From the NCBI GenBank assembly GCA_017937865.1, contig JAGBCU010000062.1, forward strand, positions 1 to 64,000: a stretch of DNA of 64,000 nucleotides. The letters run 5' to 3'. The notes under the pieces are model-generated. The model did not search any database. It saw only the letters and a program-made list of their open reading frames with translations, and was not told the DNA's origin. How positions within the stretch are numbered: the stretch's first letter is position 1; every line of letters begins with the position of its first letter. Shown here in pieces: positions 7,572 through 15,942 of the stretch. Both the position numbers and the translations under genes were made by a program. Source of the stretch: Clostridia bacterium. GTDB lineage: Bacteria; Bacillota; Clostridia; Oscillospirales; Acutalibacteraceae.

Positions 7572-8417
7572 TTGATAGAATTTAAAAACGTATCTAAAAT
7601 TTATGAAGATACAAATACAAAAGCGCTCAACAATCTTAATATATCTATTGAGAATGGTGAGTTTGTTTTTATTGTCGGTGCTTCAGGTGCCGGTAAAAGT
7701 ACATTTTTAAAGCTTATGATGAGGGAAGAGGTTTCTTCTTCCGGTTCAATTAATATCAATGGTTATGATTTGAACCATATGAAGAAGAGAGATATTCCTT
7801 ATTTCAGAAGAACTCTCGGTATAGTTTTTCAGGATTTCAGACTTATCCCTACAATGAACGTTTATGATAACATCGCTTATGCTATGAGAGTTATCGGTTC
7901 AAGAGAAAGCGAAATCAGAAAAAGAGTACCTTATCTTCTCGGTCTTGTAGGTCTTAGCTCTAAAGCCCGTTCAAAGCCAAGTCAGCTTTCAGGCGGTGAG
8001 CAACAGAGAGTTGCTTTGGCAAGGTCTCTTGCAAATAATGCAAATATGATAATTGCGGACGAGCCTACAGGTAACATTGACCCGAGAATGTCTTATGAAA
8101 TTGTTGACCTTCTTGATCATATTAACTCTGAAGGTACAACTGTAATTATGGTTACCCATGATTATCATCTTGTTAAAACCTTTAATCACCGCGTTATTAC
8201 TATCAAAAACGGTGAAATTGAGTCAGATTACCCCGACGCTTCACATATTGACGTTGAACCTTATCAGTTTGATGATATTGATAACGAAATCGGCGCATAT
8301 TTCGTTGAGGATAATTCCTCTGATTTTGATTATCTTATGAAAACATACGGTGTTGAGGCCTCTTCCGATGATGTTTTAGAGGTAGATGTTGAAAAGACGG
8401 AAGGGGGCGATGAATAA
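7572..8417 (+). CDS. ftsE: Cell division ATP-binding protein FtsE
   Basis: ATPase of the FtsEX complex, which uses an ABC-type cycle to control peptidoglycan hydrolases at the septum. Walker A is GASGAGKST near residues 35-43, the signature is LSGGEQQRVALARSLA, and Walker B is MIIADEP. The family is usually about 220-230 residues. This one has 281, with an acidic C-terminal tail of about 60 residues (over 40 per cent Asp, Glu, Ser and Tyr) that has no counterpart in standard FtsE. The start is TTG, with GGGTG upstream. The stop codon shares one base with the ftsX start. Confidence 0.93.
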   Translation: MIEFKNVSKIYEDTNTKALNNLNISIENGEFVFIVGASGAGKSTFLKLMMREEVSSSGSININGYDLNHMKKRDIPYFRRTLGIVFQDFRLIPTMNVYDNIAYAMRVIGSRESEIRKRVPYLLGLVGLSSKARSKPSQLSGGEQQRVALARSLANNANMIIADEPTGNIDPRMSYEIVDLLDHINSEGTTVIMVTHDYHLVKTFNHRVITIKNGEIESDYPDASHIDVEPYQFDDIDNEIGAYFVEDNSSDFDYLMKTYGVEASSDDVLEVDVEKTEGGDE

Positions 8418-9331
8418 TGAAAGCAGCAAGCTTAGGTTATCTTACCCGTGAGGGCTTCAGAAATATATGGGTTAACAGACTTTTATCTCTTGCTACGGTA
8501 GTTGTTCTTGTTTCCTGTCTTATAATTGTCGGTAGCGGTTCTCTTATCTTCCTCAATATAAACTCAGTTCTTGATTTGATTGAGGGTCAGAACGTTGTAA
8601 TGGTTTATGTTAATGACGATGCTGACGATTATCAGACTCAGCTTTTGGGCGTTTCTTTACAAAATCTTGATAATGTAAAGAATGTTGAGTTTGTACCTCG
8701 TGAAGAGGCTTTTGAACGTCAGAAGGAAGCTTATGGCGATAAAGCAGCTCTTCTTGAAGGTTTATCAGCTGATATCTTGCCCGATGCATATAAGGTTACT
8801 GTTGATGACCTTGAATTATTTGATGAAACAGTAAAAGAAATTAAAAAGCAAGAGAATGTGTTGCAAATCCACGAAAACAGTGAATTGGCAGGTAAGCTTG
8901 CAAGCATCAGAAACGCAGTTTCTTATATCAGCCTTGGTATAGTTGCAATTCTCTTCTTTGTTTCATTGTTTATTGTTTCTAACACAATAAGAATTACGAT
9001 TTACAACAGAAGGCTTGAAATCAGTATTATGAAGGCTGTTGGTGCGACTAATACATTTATTCGTTGGCCCTTTGTTGTTGAGGGTGTCCTTTTGGGTATC
9101 TTCTCTGCGGTTCTTGCTTTGGGTATTCAGTATGTAGTATATTCAATAGCTTCAATCTGGCTTACAAATATACTTTCTATGCTTGGTGGCGAGGCTGTTA
9201 ATTTCTTTGATTATGTATGGTATCTTTTAGCTATCTTTGCATTTATCGGTGTTGTAATCGGTGTGTTTGGTAGTGTGATATCTCTTAATAAATATTTGAA
9301 GGAGCATAACAATGTTGTTGAATCCGATTAA
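8417..9331 (+). CDS. ftsX: Cell division protein FtsX
   Basis: Membrane partner of FtsE. The 304 residues have one N-terminal membrane segment (about 20-45) and a large extracellular domain (about 50-165, with VNDDADDYQTQLL and VEFVPREEAFERQKEAYGD). Three more segments follow, with the conserved cytoplasmic stretch RRLEISIMKAVGATNTFIRWPF between the second and third. The extracellular domain normally docks the coiled coil of the cognate hydrolase, which here is the next gene. The reading frame overlaps the hydrolase start by 20 bases. Confidence 0.93.
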   Translation: MKAASLGYLTREGFRNIWVNRLLSLATVVVLVSCLIIVGSGSLIFLNINSVLDLIEGQNVVMVYVNDDADDYQTQLLGVSLQNLDNVKNVEFVPREEAFERQKEAYGDKAALLEGLSADILPDAYKVTVDDLELFDETVKEIKKQENVLQIHENSELAGKLASIRNAVSYISLGIVAILFFVSLFIVSNTIRITIYNRRLEISIMKAVGATNTFIRWPFVVEGVLLGIFSAVLALGIQYVVYSIASIWLTNILSMLGGEAVNFFDYVWYLLAIFAFIGVVIGVFGSVISLNKYLKEHNNVVESD

Positions 9332-10649
9332 AAAATCGAATAAAATCTTTGCACTGCTTCTTGCAGTTGTTCTTGTTGTTTCCAGCTTATCTGTATCTTG
9401 CTTTGCTGTAACTGATGCGGAAAAGGCAGAGTATGAAAAGAAAATTGAAGAGCTTCAGAAACAAATTGAAGAAAATAAAAAGAAAATTGAGGAAACAAAG
9501 AAGAAAGCTTCTGTTTATGATGACGATGTAAGCGCTTTACAGGATAAAATCGGTGCACTTCAGGAGCAGATTGATCTTTACAATGAAGCTATCGCAGTTA
9601 TTGATGCTGATATTGCGGTTATTGATAACCAGATAAAAGGCGTTGAAAATGAGATCGATTCTCTTAATAAACAGATTGACGAGCTTGATAAGCAGGTTGT
9701 TGATATTCAGCAGAAAATAGCAGACACATATACCTTGCTTGGTGAAAGAATCCGAGCCTCATATATGTCAGGTGCATCATCATCTCTCGAATATCTTCTT
9801 ACTTCTGATGAATTTGAGTTTCAGTCTTATCTTGAAAGAGTTGAGCTTATTGAAAGAATTGCTGAGCACGACGACACTCTTATAAAAGACCTTGAAAAAG
9901 AGATTGATTCTCTTAAAGCAAAGGTTCTTGAAATAGAAGATATGAAAACAAGACTTGCCGGAAAAATCAAAGAGCTTGATGAAGTAAAGAAAGAACATGA
10001 GGCTAAAAAGAAAGAGCAGGAGGATGCTCGTCAGGTTATCTTGGATGCAGAAGCAGAAATTCAAAAGGACCTTGATAAGGTCATGGCTGTTATCGATGAA
10101 TTTGATAAGGAGAGCAAAGCTTATCAGGCAGCCATTGATAAGGCTGAAGATGCTATTATGGAATACGAAAATAAGCTCGCAGAACAGAACACCTCTTTTG
10201 GTTCAGGTCAGGTTTCAGGTGATATGATTTGGCCCTTACCTTACAGCGATACTTATGTTTCTTCCTCATTCAAAATGAGAACTCTTAACGGTGTTACTAA
10301 ACAGCATAACGGTATTGATATCTGCCGTTGGGCAGGTACTCACGGTGCTACTATTGTTGCTGTAAAAGACGGTACAGTTGAGGTTGCGTATAAGAGTGGT
10401 AATAACGGTGGTTACGGTCTTTATGTGGTTATTAATCACGGTAACGGTGTTAAAACTTATTACGCTCATCTCTCTGCTACACTTGTTAACGTAGGTGATT
10501 ATGTTACACAAGGTACTACTATTGGTCGCGCAGGTAATACGGGTTATTCTTTTGGTGCCCATCTTCATTTCGGTCTTATGATAAACGGTGGTTGGGTTAA
10601 CCCAATGAACTATCTTACAAGACCCGCAGGTCTTCAGATAGTAGCTTAA
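9312..10649 (+). CDS. Secreted coiled-coil M23 peptidase (EnvC/PcsB-like FtsEX partner)
   Basis: Peptidoglycan hydrolase or hydrolase activator. A signal peptide covers residues 1-33 and a long coiled coil about 36-300. A LytM/M23 domain follows, with its zinc ligands present: H332 and D336 in HNGID, and H417/H419 in AHLHFG. Because the site is intact it is probably an enzyme, unlike degenerate EnvC. The start lies inside ftsX but has AAGGAG directly before it, supporting this choice. Gene order ftsE-ftsX-hydrolase matches the functional unit known from PcsB, CwlO and RipC, in which FtsX binds the coiled coil and ATP hydrolysis activates cleavage. Confidence 0.9.
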   Translation: MLLNPIKKSNKIFALLLAVVLVVSSLSVSCFAVTDAEKAEYEKKIEELQKQIEENKKKIEETKKKASVYDDDVSALQDKIGALQEQIDLYNEAIAVIDADIAVIDNQIKGVENEIDSLNKQIDELDKQVVDIQQKIADTYTLLGERIRASYMSGASSSLEYLLTSDEFEFQSYLERVELIERIAEHDDTLIKDLEKEIDSLKAKVLEIEDMKTRLAGKIKELDEVKKEHEAKKKEQEDARQVILDAEAEIQKDLDKVMAVIDEFDKESKAYQAAIDKAEDAIMEYENKLAEQNTSFGSGQVSGDMIWPLPYSDTYVSSSFKMRTLNGVTKQHNGIDICRWAGTHGATIVAVKDGTVEVAYKSGNNGGYGLYVVINHGNGVKTYYAHLSATLVNVGDYVTQGTTIGRAGNTGYSFGAHLHFGLMINGGWVNPMNYLTRPAGLQIVA

Positions 10650-10663
10650 AATCATTTATGCCT

Positions 10664-10702
10664 CCTCTCTCTCATATGTATATATGGGAGAGGGGATTTT
10701 TT
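10664..10702 (+). terminator. Terminator of the ftsEX operon
   Basis: CCTCTCTCTCATAT (10664-10677) pairs with ATATGGGAGAGGGG (10682-10695), with two G-T pairs and a GTAT loop, followed by TTTTTT. The T-run overlaps the TTG start of the next gene, and the right arm holds its only ribosome-binding-like sequence. Confidence 0.8.
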
Positions 10703-11399
10703 GTTAGTAATAAAAGATGTTTTTGAAGATCCGAAAAAAGAAAAAAAGAAAAGAAAAATTTTTAAGGATAAGCCAAAAGATGCGAAAGCGTTAATAAGAT
10801 ATACTGACTACTTTAATAGTAAACCGTTTTATATTCTTGAAATAGAAAGAGATTATCTTAATTCGGAAAGAATACAAAAACTACTTTCTGCATATAAAGG
10901 TAGAATAGTTTTAAATGAAATAATATCTCAAGAGCTGTTTGAGGGATACTTATTTAACGCAACGGATTATTTTTTGAGAGCATTACTCTCTTCGTTAGCT
11001 AATAAAATTAAATTTGAGAAAAACATAAGAAGCATCTGTATCAAATATTATAAGGTGTTGATATGTGAAGAAATTTTCGAATTAGTGAAAATTGTTCGTA
11101 ATTTTCATTACGAGGTTGAAGCTGACGATAAAATTGAAATGTTTAAAAATGAATGCTTTGCCCGTTACGGTACATTTGTCAGCGTAGGATGGTACAATAC
11201 TGTTGAATGCTTTGATATTTACATTGATTTGTCACAAATGAGCGAGGACGGGAAATGCGAAATCTATTTTAAAGGTAAGAGGGGATTGCTGTATCCGGAT
11301 AATTCTTACTTTGAAGTTGATGACAATGTGAGAAAATTACTTAAATATGGTGTTAACAAAAAAATAGGGTGTGCAATATGTGAGATTAAAAAGGCTTGA
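10701..11399 (+). CDS. Conserved-looking protein of unknown function
   Basis: I do not recognise this 232-residue protein. It begins with a very basic stretch (KKEKKKRKIFKDKPKDAKA), then has mixed alpha/beta sequence and no membrane segment or signal peptide. Cysteines are scattered and no catalytic motif stands out. The TTG at 10701 is the only plausible start, since no in-frame ATG occurs before the conserved part, and its AGAGGGG ribosome binding site is the arm of the upstream terminator hairpin. Codon use resembles the neighbours. The stop codon overlaps the -35 box of the greA promoter. Confidence 0.7.
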   Translation: MLVIKDVFEDPKKEKKKRKIFKDKPKDAKALIRYTDYFNSKPFYILEIERDYLNSERIQKLLSAYKGRIVLNEIISQELFEGYLFNATDYFLRALLSSLANKIKFEKNIRSICIKYYKVLICEEIFELVKIVRNFHYEVEADDKIEMFKNECFARYGTFVSVGWYNTVECFDIYIDLSQMSEDGKCEIYFKGKRGLLYPDNSYFEVDDNVRKLLKYGVNKKIGCAICEIKKA

Positions 11400-11424
11400 C
11401 ATTTTAAACAAGTTTATATATAAT
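11396..11424 (+). promoter_or_regulatory. Consensus sigma-A promoter of greA
   Basis: TTGACA (11396-11401) and TATAAT (11419-11424) are 17 bases apart, a perfect consensus. The TGA inside the -35 box is the stop codon of the preceding gene. Confidence 0.92.
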
Positions 11425-11477
11425 GTTAAGCATTGTATTGAACGAATACATTAATTTTGAGAGGATGTAATTTACTA

Positions 11478-11966
11478 ATGGCACAGGATATTGTTTTAAC
11501 ACGTGAAGGCTACGAGGAGCTTTCTCAAAAACTTCAATTACTCAAATCCGAGGGCCGTTCCGAGATAGCTGAAAAGCTTAAGGTTGCCCGTTCATTCGGT
11601 GACCTTTCCGAGAACAGTGAGTATGATGAAGCTAAGTCTGAACAGGCTAAGCTTGAAGCTGAAATCAACGATATAGAGGTTATGCTTTCAAGAGCAACTA
11701 TTATTGATGAAGCAGAAACAAGCAATAAAGAGGTTGTTCATCTCGGTTCAATAGTTACTATAAAAGAAACAACAAGAGGTTCTGCAGAAAAGACATATAC
11801 AATCACTGGCTTTGCACAGGCTAACCCTGCAGAAGGTAAAATTTCTGATGAATCACCTGTTGGTAAAGCTCTTTTAGGTCATAAGGTTGGCGACAAGGTT
11901 GTTGTTGAAGCACCTAGAGGAACAATCAATTTTAAGATAGTTAAAATTGATGTTGAACAGAAATAA
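11478..11966 (+). CDS. greA: Transcription elongation factor GreA
   Basis: Rescues backtracked RNA polymerase by stimulating cleavage of the transcript 3' end. The 162 residues have the N-terminal coiled coil with the acidic tip (SFGDLSENSEYDEAKSEQAKLEAEI) and the C-terminal FKBP-like domain (SPVGKALLGHKVGDKVVVEAP). ATG 11478 is chosen over the in-frame TTG at 11457, which falls in the ribosome binding site GAGAGGATG. The gene is monocistronic, between a consensus promoter and a terminator. Confidence 0.96.
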   Translation: MAQDIVLTREGYEELSQKLQLLKSEGRSEIAEKLKVARSFGDLSENSEYDEAKSEQAKLEAEINDIEVMLSRATIIDEAETSNKEVVHLGSIVTIKETTRGSAEKTYTITGFAQANPAEGKISDESPVGKALLGHKVGDKVVVEAPRGTINFKIVKIDVEQK

Positions 11967-11977
11967 TTTTTAAATTT

Positions 11978-12017
11978 AACCGATTTATGCATTTACTTTG
12001 CACAAATCGGTTTTTTT
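11978..12017 (+). terminator. greA terminator
   Basis: AACCGATTTATGC (11978-11990) pairs, with one mismatch, with GCACAAATCGGTT (12000-12012), followed by a run of T to 12017. Confidence 0.85.
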
Positions 12018-12034
12018 AATAGGATGTGGAAGGT

Positions 12035-12808
12035 TTGTATAAAAGAATAATATCAATTATTCTTGTTGTAGTTTTTATTCTTTCTTTTACTTCTTGTGAC
12101 TACTCTAAGGATTTAATTAAAGAAAATCCTCAAGATACCATTATCGGTTTCGTTACTGATTCTGTCAGTGAGCTTGCCGCAAAATCATACGCAGGAGACG
12201 GAGCACAGCTGATTGGATATAACAATTTATCGGATTTACTTTTAGCAATTGAAAACGGATATGTAAACTACGGCGTTTTGTCTGATTACGAATTTGTTCA
12301 AGCGGGCAATGCAGAACGAAAAATAGAAGTTTATGAGCAATGTCCGTTTAAGATTGATTTTTGTGCTTATTTCAGAAATGATTCCACAGAGCTTCGCGAT
12401 AGCTTTAATGTTTCATTAGAAAATATGAAGAACAAGGGGATTATTGATAAAATCAAAGAAGCTGAATACAACGGTATTACTTACTATTCATCTTATACCG
12501 GTAACGGCGAAACAGAATTAAAGGTTCTCTGTAATCCTGCAGCAGATTCCTACTTTTATATGCTTGAGGACGGTGTTTATTCCGGTATTGACGTTAAAAT
12601 ATTAGAAACCTTCGCAGAAGAAAATGGTTATAATATTTCATATATTTCAGATTTTGACGATGATGAATTGTTTTTAAAATTAAAAAACGGTGAAGGTGAC
12701 ATTCTGATATCTGATTATTCCTACAATAGTAAAAGAGCAGAACAATATCTTGTTTCAGACATCTACTTTACAGTTAACTTTAATCTTGTAATCAGAAAGA
12801 GCATCTGA
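12035..12808 (+). CDS. Lipoprotein with solute-binding lobes in permuted order
   Basis: A 257-residue exported protein with a probable lipid anchor at Cys21 (LSFTSC, an imperfect lipobox). Residues 36-146 resemble the second lobe of family 3 amino-acid-binding proteins: IGFVTDSVSELAAKSYAGD, then NGYVNYGVLSDYEF, then TELRDSFNVSLENMKNKGIIDKI. Residues 162-254 resemble the first lobe: LKVLCNPAADSYFYML, GIDVKILETFAEENGY, then NGEGDILISDYSYNSKRAEQ and SDIYF. The usual order is the reverse. No ABC permease or ATPase is near. The TTG start at 12035 fits the AGGATG ribosome binding site; GTG 12026 is the alternative. Ligand unknown. Confidence 0.65.
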   Translation: MYKRIISIILVVVFILSFTSCDYSKDLIKENPQDTIIGFVTDSVSELAAKSYAGDGAQLIGYNNLSDLLLAIENGYVNYGVLSDYEFVQAGNAERKIEVYEQCPFKIDFCAYFRNDSTELRDSFNVSLENMKNKGIIDKIKEAEYNGITYYSSYTGNGETELKVLCNPAADSYFYMLEDGVYSGIDVKILETFAEENGYNISYISDFDDDELFLKLKNGEGDILISDYSYNSKRAEQYLVSDIYFTVNFNLVIRKSI

Positions 12809-12846
12809 AAATAACGCTCTGTTTTAAAGCTTAATACATAAAAAAC

Positions 12847-12873
12847 AACCCCGCAGTTTGTAACTGCGGGGTT
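12847..12873. terminator. Bidirectional terminator between the lipoprotein gene and gapA
   Basis: AACCCCGCAGTT (12847-12858) and AACTGCGGGGTT (12862-12873) form a perfect 12-bp stem. On the minus strand it is followed by a T-rich run, so it ends the gapA transcript. On the plus strand it can stop the lipoprotein transcript. Confidence 0.88.
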
Positions 12874-12892
12874 TAAGTTATTTAATCAAAAA

Positions 12893-13930
12893 TTAAGCAA
12901 GCTCTGCAAAGTATTTGATTGTTCTAACCATCTGGCTTGTGTAGCTGTTTTCGTTGTCATACCAAGAAACAACCTGAACCTCATAAAGGTCATCAGCAAC
13001 CTTTGAAACCATTGTCTGAGTTGCATCAAAGAGTGAACCGTATCTCATACCGATAACGTCTGAAGAAACGATTTCGTCTGTGTTGTAACCGAATGATTCA
13101 GAAGCAGCAGCCTTCATAGCAGCGTTGATGCCTTCTTTAGTAACGTCTGTACCCTTAACAACAGCTGTAAGGATTGTTGTTGAACCTGTGGGAACAGGAA
13201 CTCTCTGAGCAGAACCGATAAGCTTACCGTTAAGCTCGGGGATAACAAGACCGATAGCCTTTGCAGCACCTGTTGAGTTGGGAACGATGTTAGCAGCACC
13301 TGCACGAGCTCTTCTCTTATCGCCTTTTCTGTGAGGACCGTCAAGGATCATCTGGTCACCTGTGTAAGCGTGGATTGTGCTCATGATACCGCTCTGGATG
13401 GGAGCATAATCGTTAAGAGCTTTAGCCATGGGAGCAAGGCAGTTTGTTGTACAAGAAGCAGCAGAGATGATCTGGTCATCAGCTGTAAGAGTGTTTTCGT
13501 TTACTGAGAAAACGATTGTCTTGAGGTCGTTACCTGCGGGAGCAGAAATAACAACTTTCTTTGCACCTGCGTTGATGTGAGCCATGCTCTTTTCTTTTGA
13601 GCAATAGAAGCCTGTGCACTCGAGAACAACGTCAACACCGATTTCGCCCCAGGGGAGTTCAGCAGCGTTAGCCATTGCGTAGATTTTAAGAGTTTTACCG
13701 TCAACTGTGATTGTACCTGCTTCGTCGTCTGCTTCAACTGTGTGAAGATTTTCGCCGATTCTACCGCAGTAACCACCCTGAGCTGTGTCATACTTGAGAA
13801 GCTGAGCAAGCATTGAGGGCTTTGTAAGGTCGTTGATAGCTACAACATCGTAGCCTTCAGCACCGAACATCTGACGGAATGCGAGACGGCCGATACGACC
13901 GAAACCGTTAATAGCAACTTTAACTGACAT
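12893..13930 (-). CDS. gapA: Glyceraldehyde-3-phosphate dehydrogenase
   Basis: Glycolytic enzyme, cytoplasmic, NAD-dependent, forming 1,3-bisphosphoglycerate. The 345 residues contain the Rossmann start [16 protein letters not shown], an Asp in AINDL that favours NAD over NADP, and the active site [12 protein letters not shown]. They also contain the phosphate-binding [17 protein letters not shown] and the C-terminal [12 protein letters not shown]. Start ATG (13928-13930) follows GGAGGT; a longer in-frame TTG start lies in that site. The gene stands alone rather than in a glycolytic cluster, and a long inverted repeat lies upstream. Confidence 0.97.
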   Translation of the reverse strand: MSVKVAINGFGRIGRLAFRQMFGAEGYDVVAINDLTKPSMLAQLLKYDTAQGGYCGRIGENLHTVEADDEAGTITVDGKTLKIYAMANAAELPWGEIGVDVVLECTGFYCSKEKSMAHINAGAKKVVISAPAGNDLKTIVFSVNENTLTADDQIISAASCTTNCLAPMAKALNDYAPIQSGIMSTIHAYTGDQMILDGPHRKGDKRRARAGAANIVPNSTGAAKAIGLVIPELNGKLIGSAQRVPVPTGSTTILTAVVKGTDVTKEGINAAMKAAASESFGYNTDEIVSSDVIGMRYGSLFDATQTMVSKVADDLYEVQVVSWYDNENSYTSQMVRTIKYFAELA

Positions 13931-13976
13931 TTGAATTACCTCCAAATATTTTTTGTTTTAGTATTTAACCATTGAT

Positions 13977-14004
13977 ATTTTACCACAAAACAGAATAATT
14001 GCAA
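13977..14004 (-). promoter_or_regulatory. Probable gapA promoter
   Basis: On the minus strand, TTGCAA (13999-14004) and TAAAAT (13977-13982) are 16 bases apart, about 50 bases before the gapA start. Confidence 0.55.
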
Positions 14005-14022
14005 TAACTTTGATATAAATTT

Positions 14023-14088
14023 AACCCATTTTTGAAAGTTTTGTCACTTTGTTGAAAAAAACAATGATAAACAGTGCAAAAATGGGTT
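14023..14088. promoter_or_regulatory. Long inverted repeat upstream of gapA
   Basis: AACCCATTTTTG (14023-14034) and CAAAAATGGGTT (14077-14088) are perfect complements separated by 42 bases. The match extends to 15 of 16 on the outer side. It lies between the hydroxyacid dehydrogenase stop and the gapA -35 box. It could be a pair of operator half-sites or a long-loop hairpin ending the upstream transcript. Confidence 0.6.
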
Positions 14089-14115
14089 ATATTTTAATAT
14101 AAATTTATAATAAAA

Positions 14116-15081
14116 TCAGTTTACAACGTTAACGGGTGTTCCGTTTAAATAATTTTTGATATTGTTTTCGAGAATTCCCATTAAACGAAGGCGTGTTTCG
14201 TAAGCCGCCCAGGCAATGTGAGGGGTTATAAAACAGTTGGGTGCAGTTAAAAGCGGATTGTCTTTTTTCGGTGGCTCTGTTGAGAGTACGTCAGTACAGT
14301 AACAAGCAACTTTTCCTTCTTTTAATGCATTTGCAACGTCTTCTTCAACTGCAACTGCGCCTCTTGCGGTGTTGATTATACAAGCGCTGTCTTTAACCTT
14401 ACTTAAAAAATCCTTATTGATAAGTCCGTTTGTTTTATCGGTAAGAGGACAGTGAACTGAAATGAAATCAGCATTTTTCAGAACGGTATCCATATCTGTA
14501 AACGTTACGCTGTCAAAGCCGTCTTTTTTACCTGAAGGGGTATAAACGAGTACGTTCATTCCGAAGGCTTTACCAATCTCTGCAACACGGCTTCCGATTT
14601 TACCAAAGCCGATAATACCGAGAGTTTTACCGTCTAACTCGTACAAGGGCTTGTTCCAATAACAAAAGTCTTTACAATTTGCCCAATCGCCGTTTTTAAC
14701 GGATTGTGTATATTCGTTAACTCTGTTAGTGTATTCAAGGATATAAGCAAAAACCATTTGCGCTACTGCATTTGTAGAATAAGCTGGGATATTTGAAACA
14801 GGTATATTTCTTTCTCTTAAAGCCTTGCAGTCAATCTGGTTAAAGCCGGTAGCAAGGGTGGAAACAAACTTTAATTCAGGTAATTTGTCAATAATTTCTT
14901 TGCTTAAAACAACCTTATTAACTACTAAAATTTCTGCCTCTTTAGCACGTTCAACAACAAGCTCGGGAGGAGTTCTGTCGTAGACAGTTAAATCTGTTAA
15001 ATCTTCAATACATTTCCAGGAAAGGTCGCCGGGGTTTTCTGTATAACCGTCAAGAATTACGGCTTTGAGTTTTTTTATCAT
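14116..15081 (-). CDS. D-2-hydroxyacid dehydrogenase (glycerate dehydrogenase-like)
   Basis: NAD-dependent reduction of a 2-keto acid, possibly hydroxypyruvate or glyoxylate. The 321 residues show the catalytic domain (TLATGFNQIDCKALRERNI), the NAD-binding GFGKIGSRVAEIGKAFG, and the active-site Arg (INTARGA), Glu (VLSTEPP) and His (TPHIAWA). ATG at 15079-15081 is preferred over the in-frame GTG three codons upstream because GGTGA is six bases before it. Its own promoter lies just upstream. The substrate cannot be told from the sequence. Confidence 0.88.
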   Translation of the reverse strand: MIKKLKAVILDGYTENPGDLSWKCIEDLTDLTVYDRTPPELVVERAKEAEILVVNKVVLSKEIIDKLPELKFVSTLATGFNQIDCKALRERNIPVSNIPAYSTNAVAQMVFAYILEYTNRVNEYTQSVKNGDWANCKDFCYWNKPLYELDGKTLGIIGFGKIGSRVAEIGKAFGMNVLVYTPSGKKDGFDSVTFTDMDTVLKNADFISVHCPLTDKTNGLINKDFLSKVKDSACIINTARGAVAVEEDVANALKEGKVACYCTDVLSTEPPKKDNPLLTAPNCFITPHIAWAAYETRLRLMGILENNIKNYLNGTPVNVVN

Positions 15082-15097
15082 AATTATCACCGAATAT

Positions 15098-15126
15098 ATT
15101 ATACACTTTAATTAGTCGCGTTTCAA
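15098..15126 (-). promoter_or_regulatory. Promoter of the hydroxyacid dehydrogenase gene
   Basis: On the minus strand, TTGAAA (15121-15126) and TATAAT (15098-15103) are 17 bases apart. Confidence 0.7.
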
Positions 15127-15145
15127 TCATTTTCTTCTTATTTAC

Positions 15146-15174
15146 TTGACCTTAGGTAAATTATGATATAAAAT
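15146..15174 (+). promoter_or_regulatory. Promoter of the VTT protein-galactokinase operon
   Basis: TTGACC (15146-15151) and TAAAAT (15169-15174) are 17 bases apart, 38 bases before the TTG start at 15212. It is divergent from the hydroxyacid dehydrogenase promoter. Confidence 0.65.
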
Positions 15175-15211
15175 AATATAAATATGTAAAAATGCGAAAC
15201 GGAGTGAGGTT

Positions 15212-15931
15212 TTGTCTTTAAAGAAAATTTCGAAAGAGAAAAATTTAAGCAGAATACTTCGTTTTGTTGCGGTATCGTTTTTTGTTTTAGCTGCTGCGTT
15301 ATCAATCTTGTTGGTGATTGTTTCTTTGCCTTGGGTTCAGAAGCAGTTAAATAATATTAATGCATGGTTTTATGAATTGGAACTGTTTATTGCAACCTTT
15401 GATAAGCTTTCTGCAGTTGGGATTATATTGTTTTTATTTGTGATAAAAACATTTTTTGCGATAATTCCGTTCACTGTTCTTTTTATCGGAACCGGTCTTG
15501 TTTTTCCCGTTCCGATTGCCGCAACAATCAATATTTTAGGATTTATAATTCTTATAAGCATTCAATATTTTTGGGGGCGAAAGTTTGGCGGTGGCGGTGC
15601 TCACAAGCTTTTGTTAAGGTCAGAAACGTTATCTGATTTTATGGATTTTCACGGTAAAGGAAATAAATGGATGTTAACCGTGTTACGCTTTGTGCCCGTT
15701 GCTCCTGTGGGTACTGTAAGCAAGGCTTACGGTGCAACAGATATGGCATATTTACCATACGTCGGTCTTTCTGTTTTAGGCTTTTTACCGCGGATTATTT
15801 CGTGGAGCGTAGTCGGATGTAACATTTACGATCCGTTTACACCCGGCTTTCTTGCACCGTTTATTGTTTTGTCAATTATCAGCGGTATCTCTTTACTGCT
15901 GCTTGATACACTTTTTAAATTAATAAAGTGA
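15212..15931 (+). CDS. TVP38/TMEM64 (VTT) family membrane protein
   Basis: The 239-residue polytopic membrane protein has about five to six hydrophobic segments. The family core is FPVPIAATINILGFIILISIQYFWGRKFG, written here in part as GTGLVFPVP and YFWGRKFGGGG, followed by LRFVPVAPVGTVSKAYGATDM. DedA/VTT proteins are thought to act in lipid or small-molecule movement across the membrane, but the substrate is unknown. The TTG start follows GGAGTGAGG. The stop is just before galactokinase and probably in the same transcript. Confidence 0.82.
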   Translation: MSLKKISKEKNLSRILRFVAVSFFVLAAALSILLVIVSLPWVQKQLNNINAWFYELELFIATFDKLSAVGIILFLFVIKTFFAIIPFTVLFIGTGLVFPVPIAATINILGFIILISIQYFWGRKFGGGGAHKLLLRSETLSDFMDFHGKGNKWMLTVLRFVPVAPVGTVSKAYGATDMAYLPYVGLSVLGFLPRIISWSVVGCNIYDPFTPGFLAPFIVLSIISGISLLLLDTLFKLIK

Positions 15932-15942
15932 GAGGGATTTTT

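Noticed and set aside
9312-9331. Overlap of the M23 peptidase gene with ftsX as a sign of a wrong start
   Set aside because: AAGGAG is correctly placed before ATG 9312 and the signal peptide begins there, so the 20-base overlap is real.
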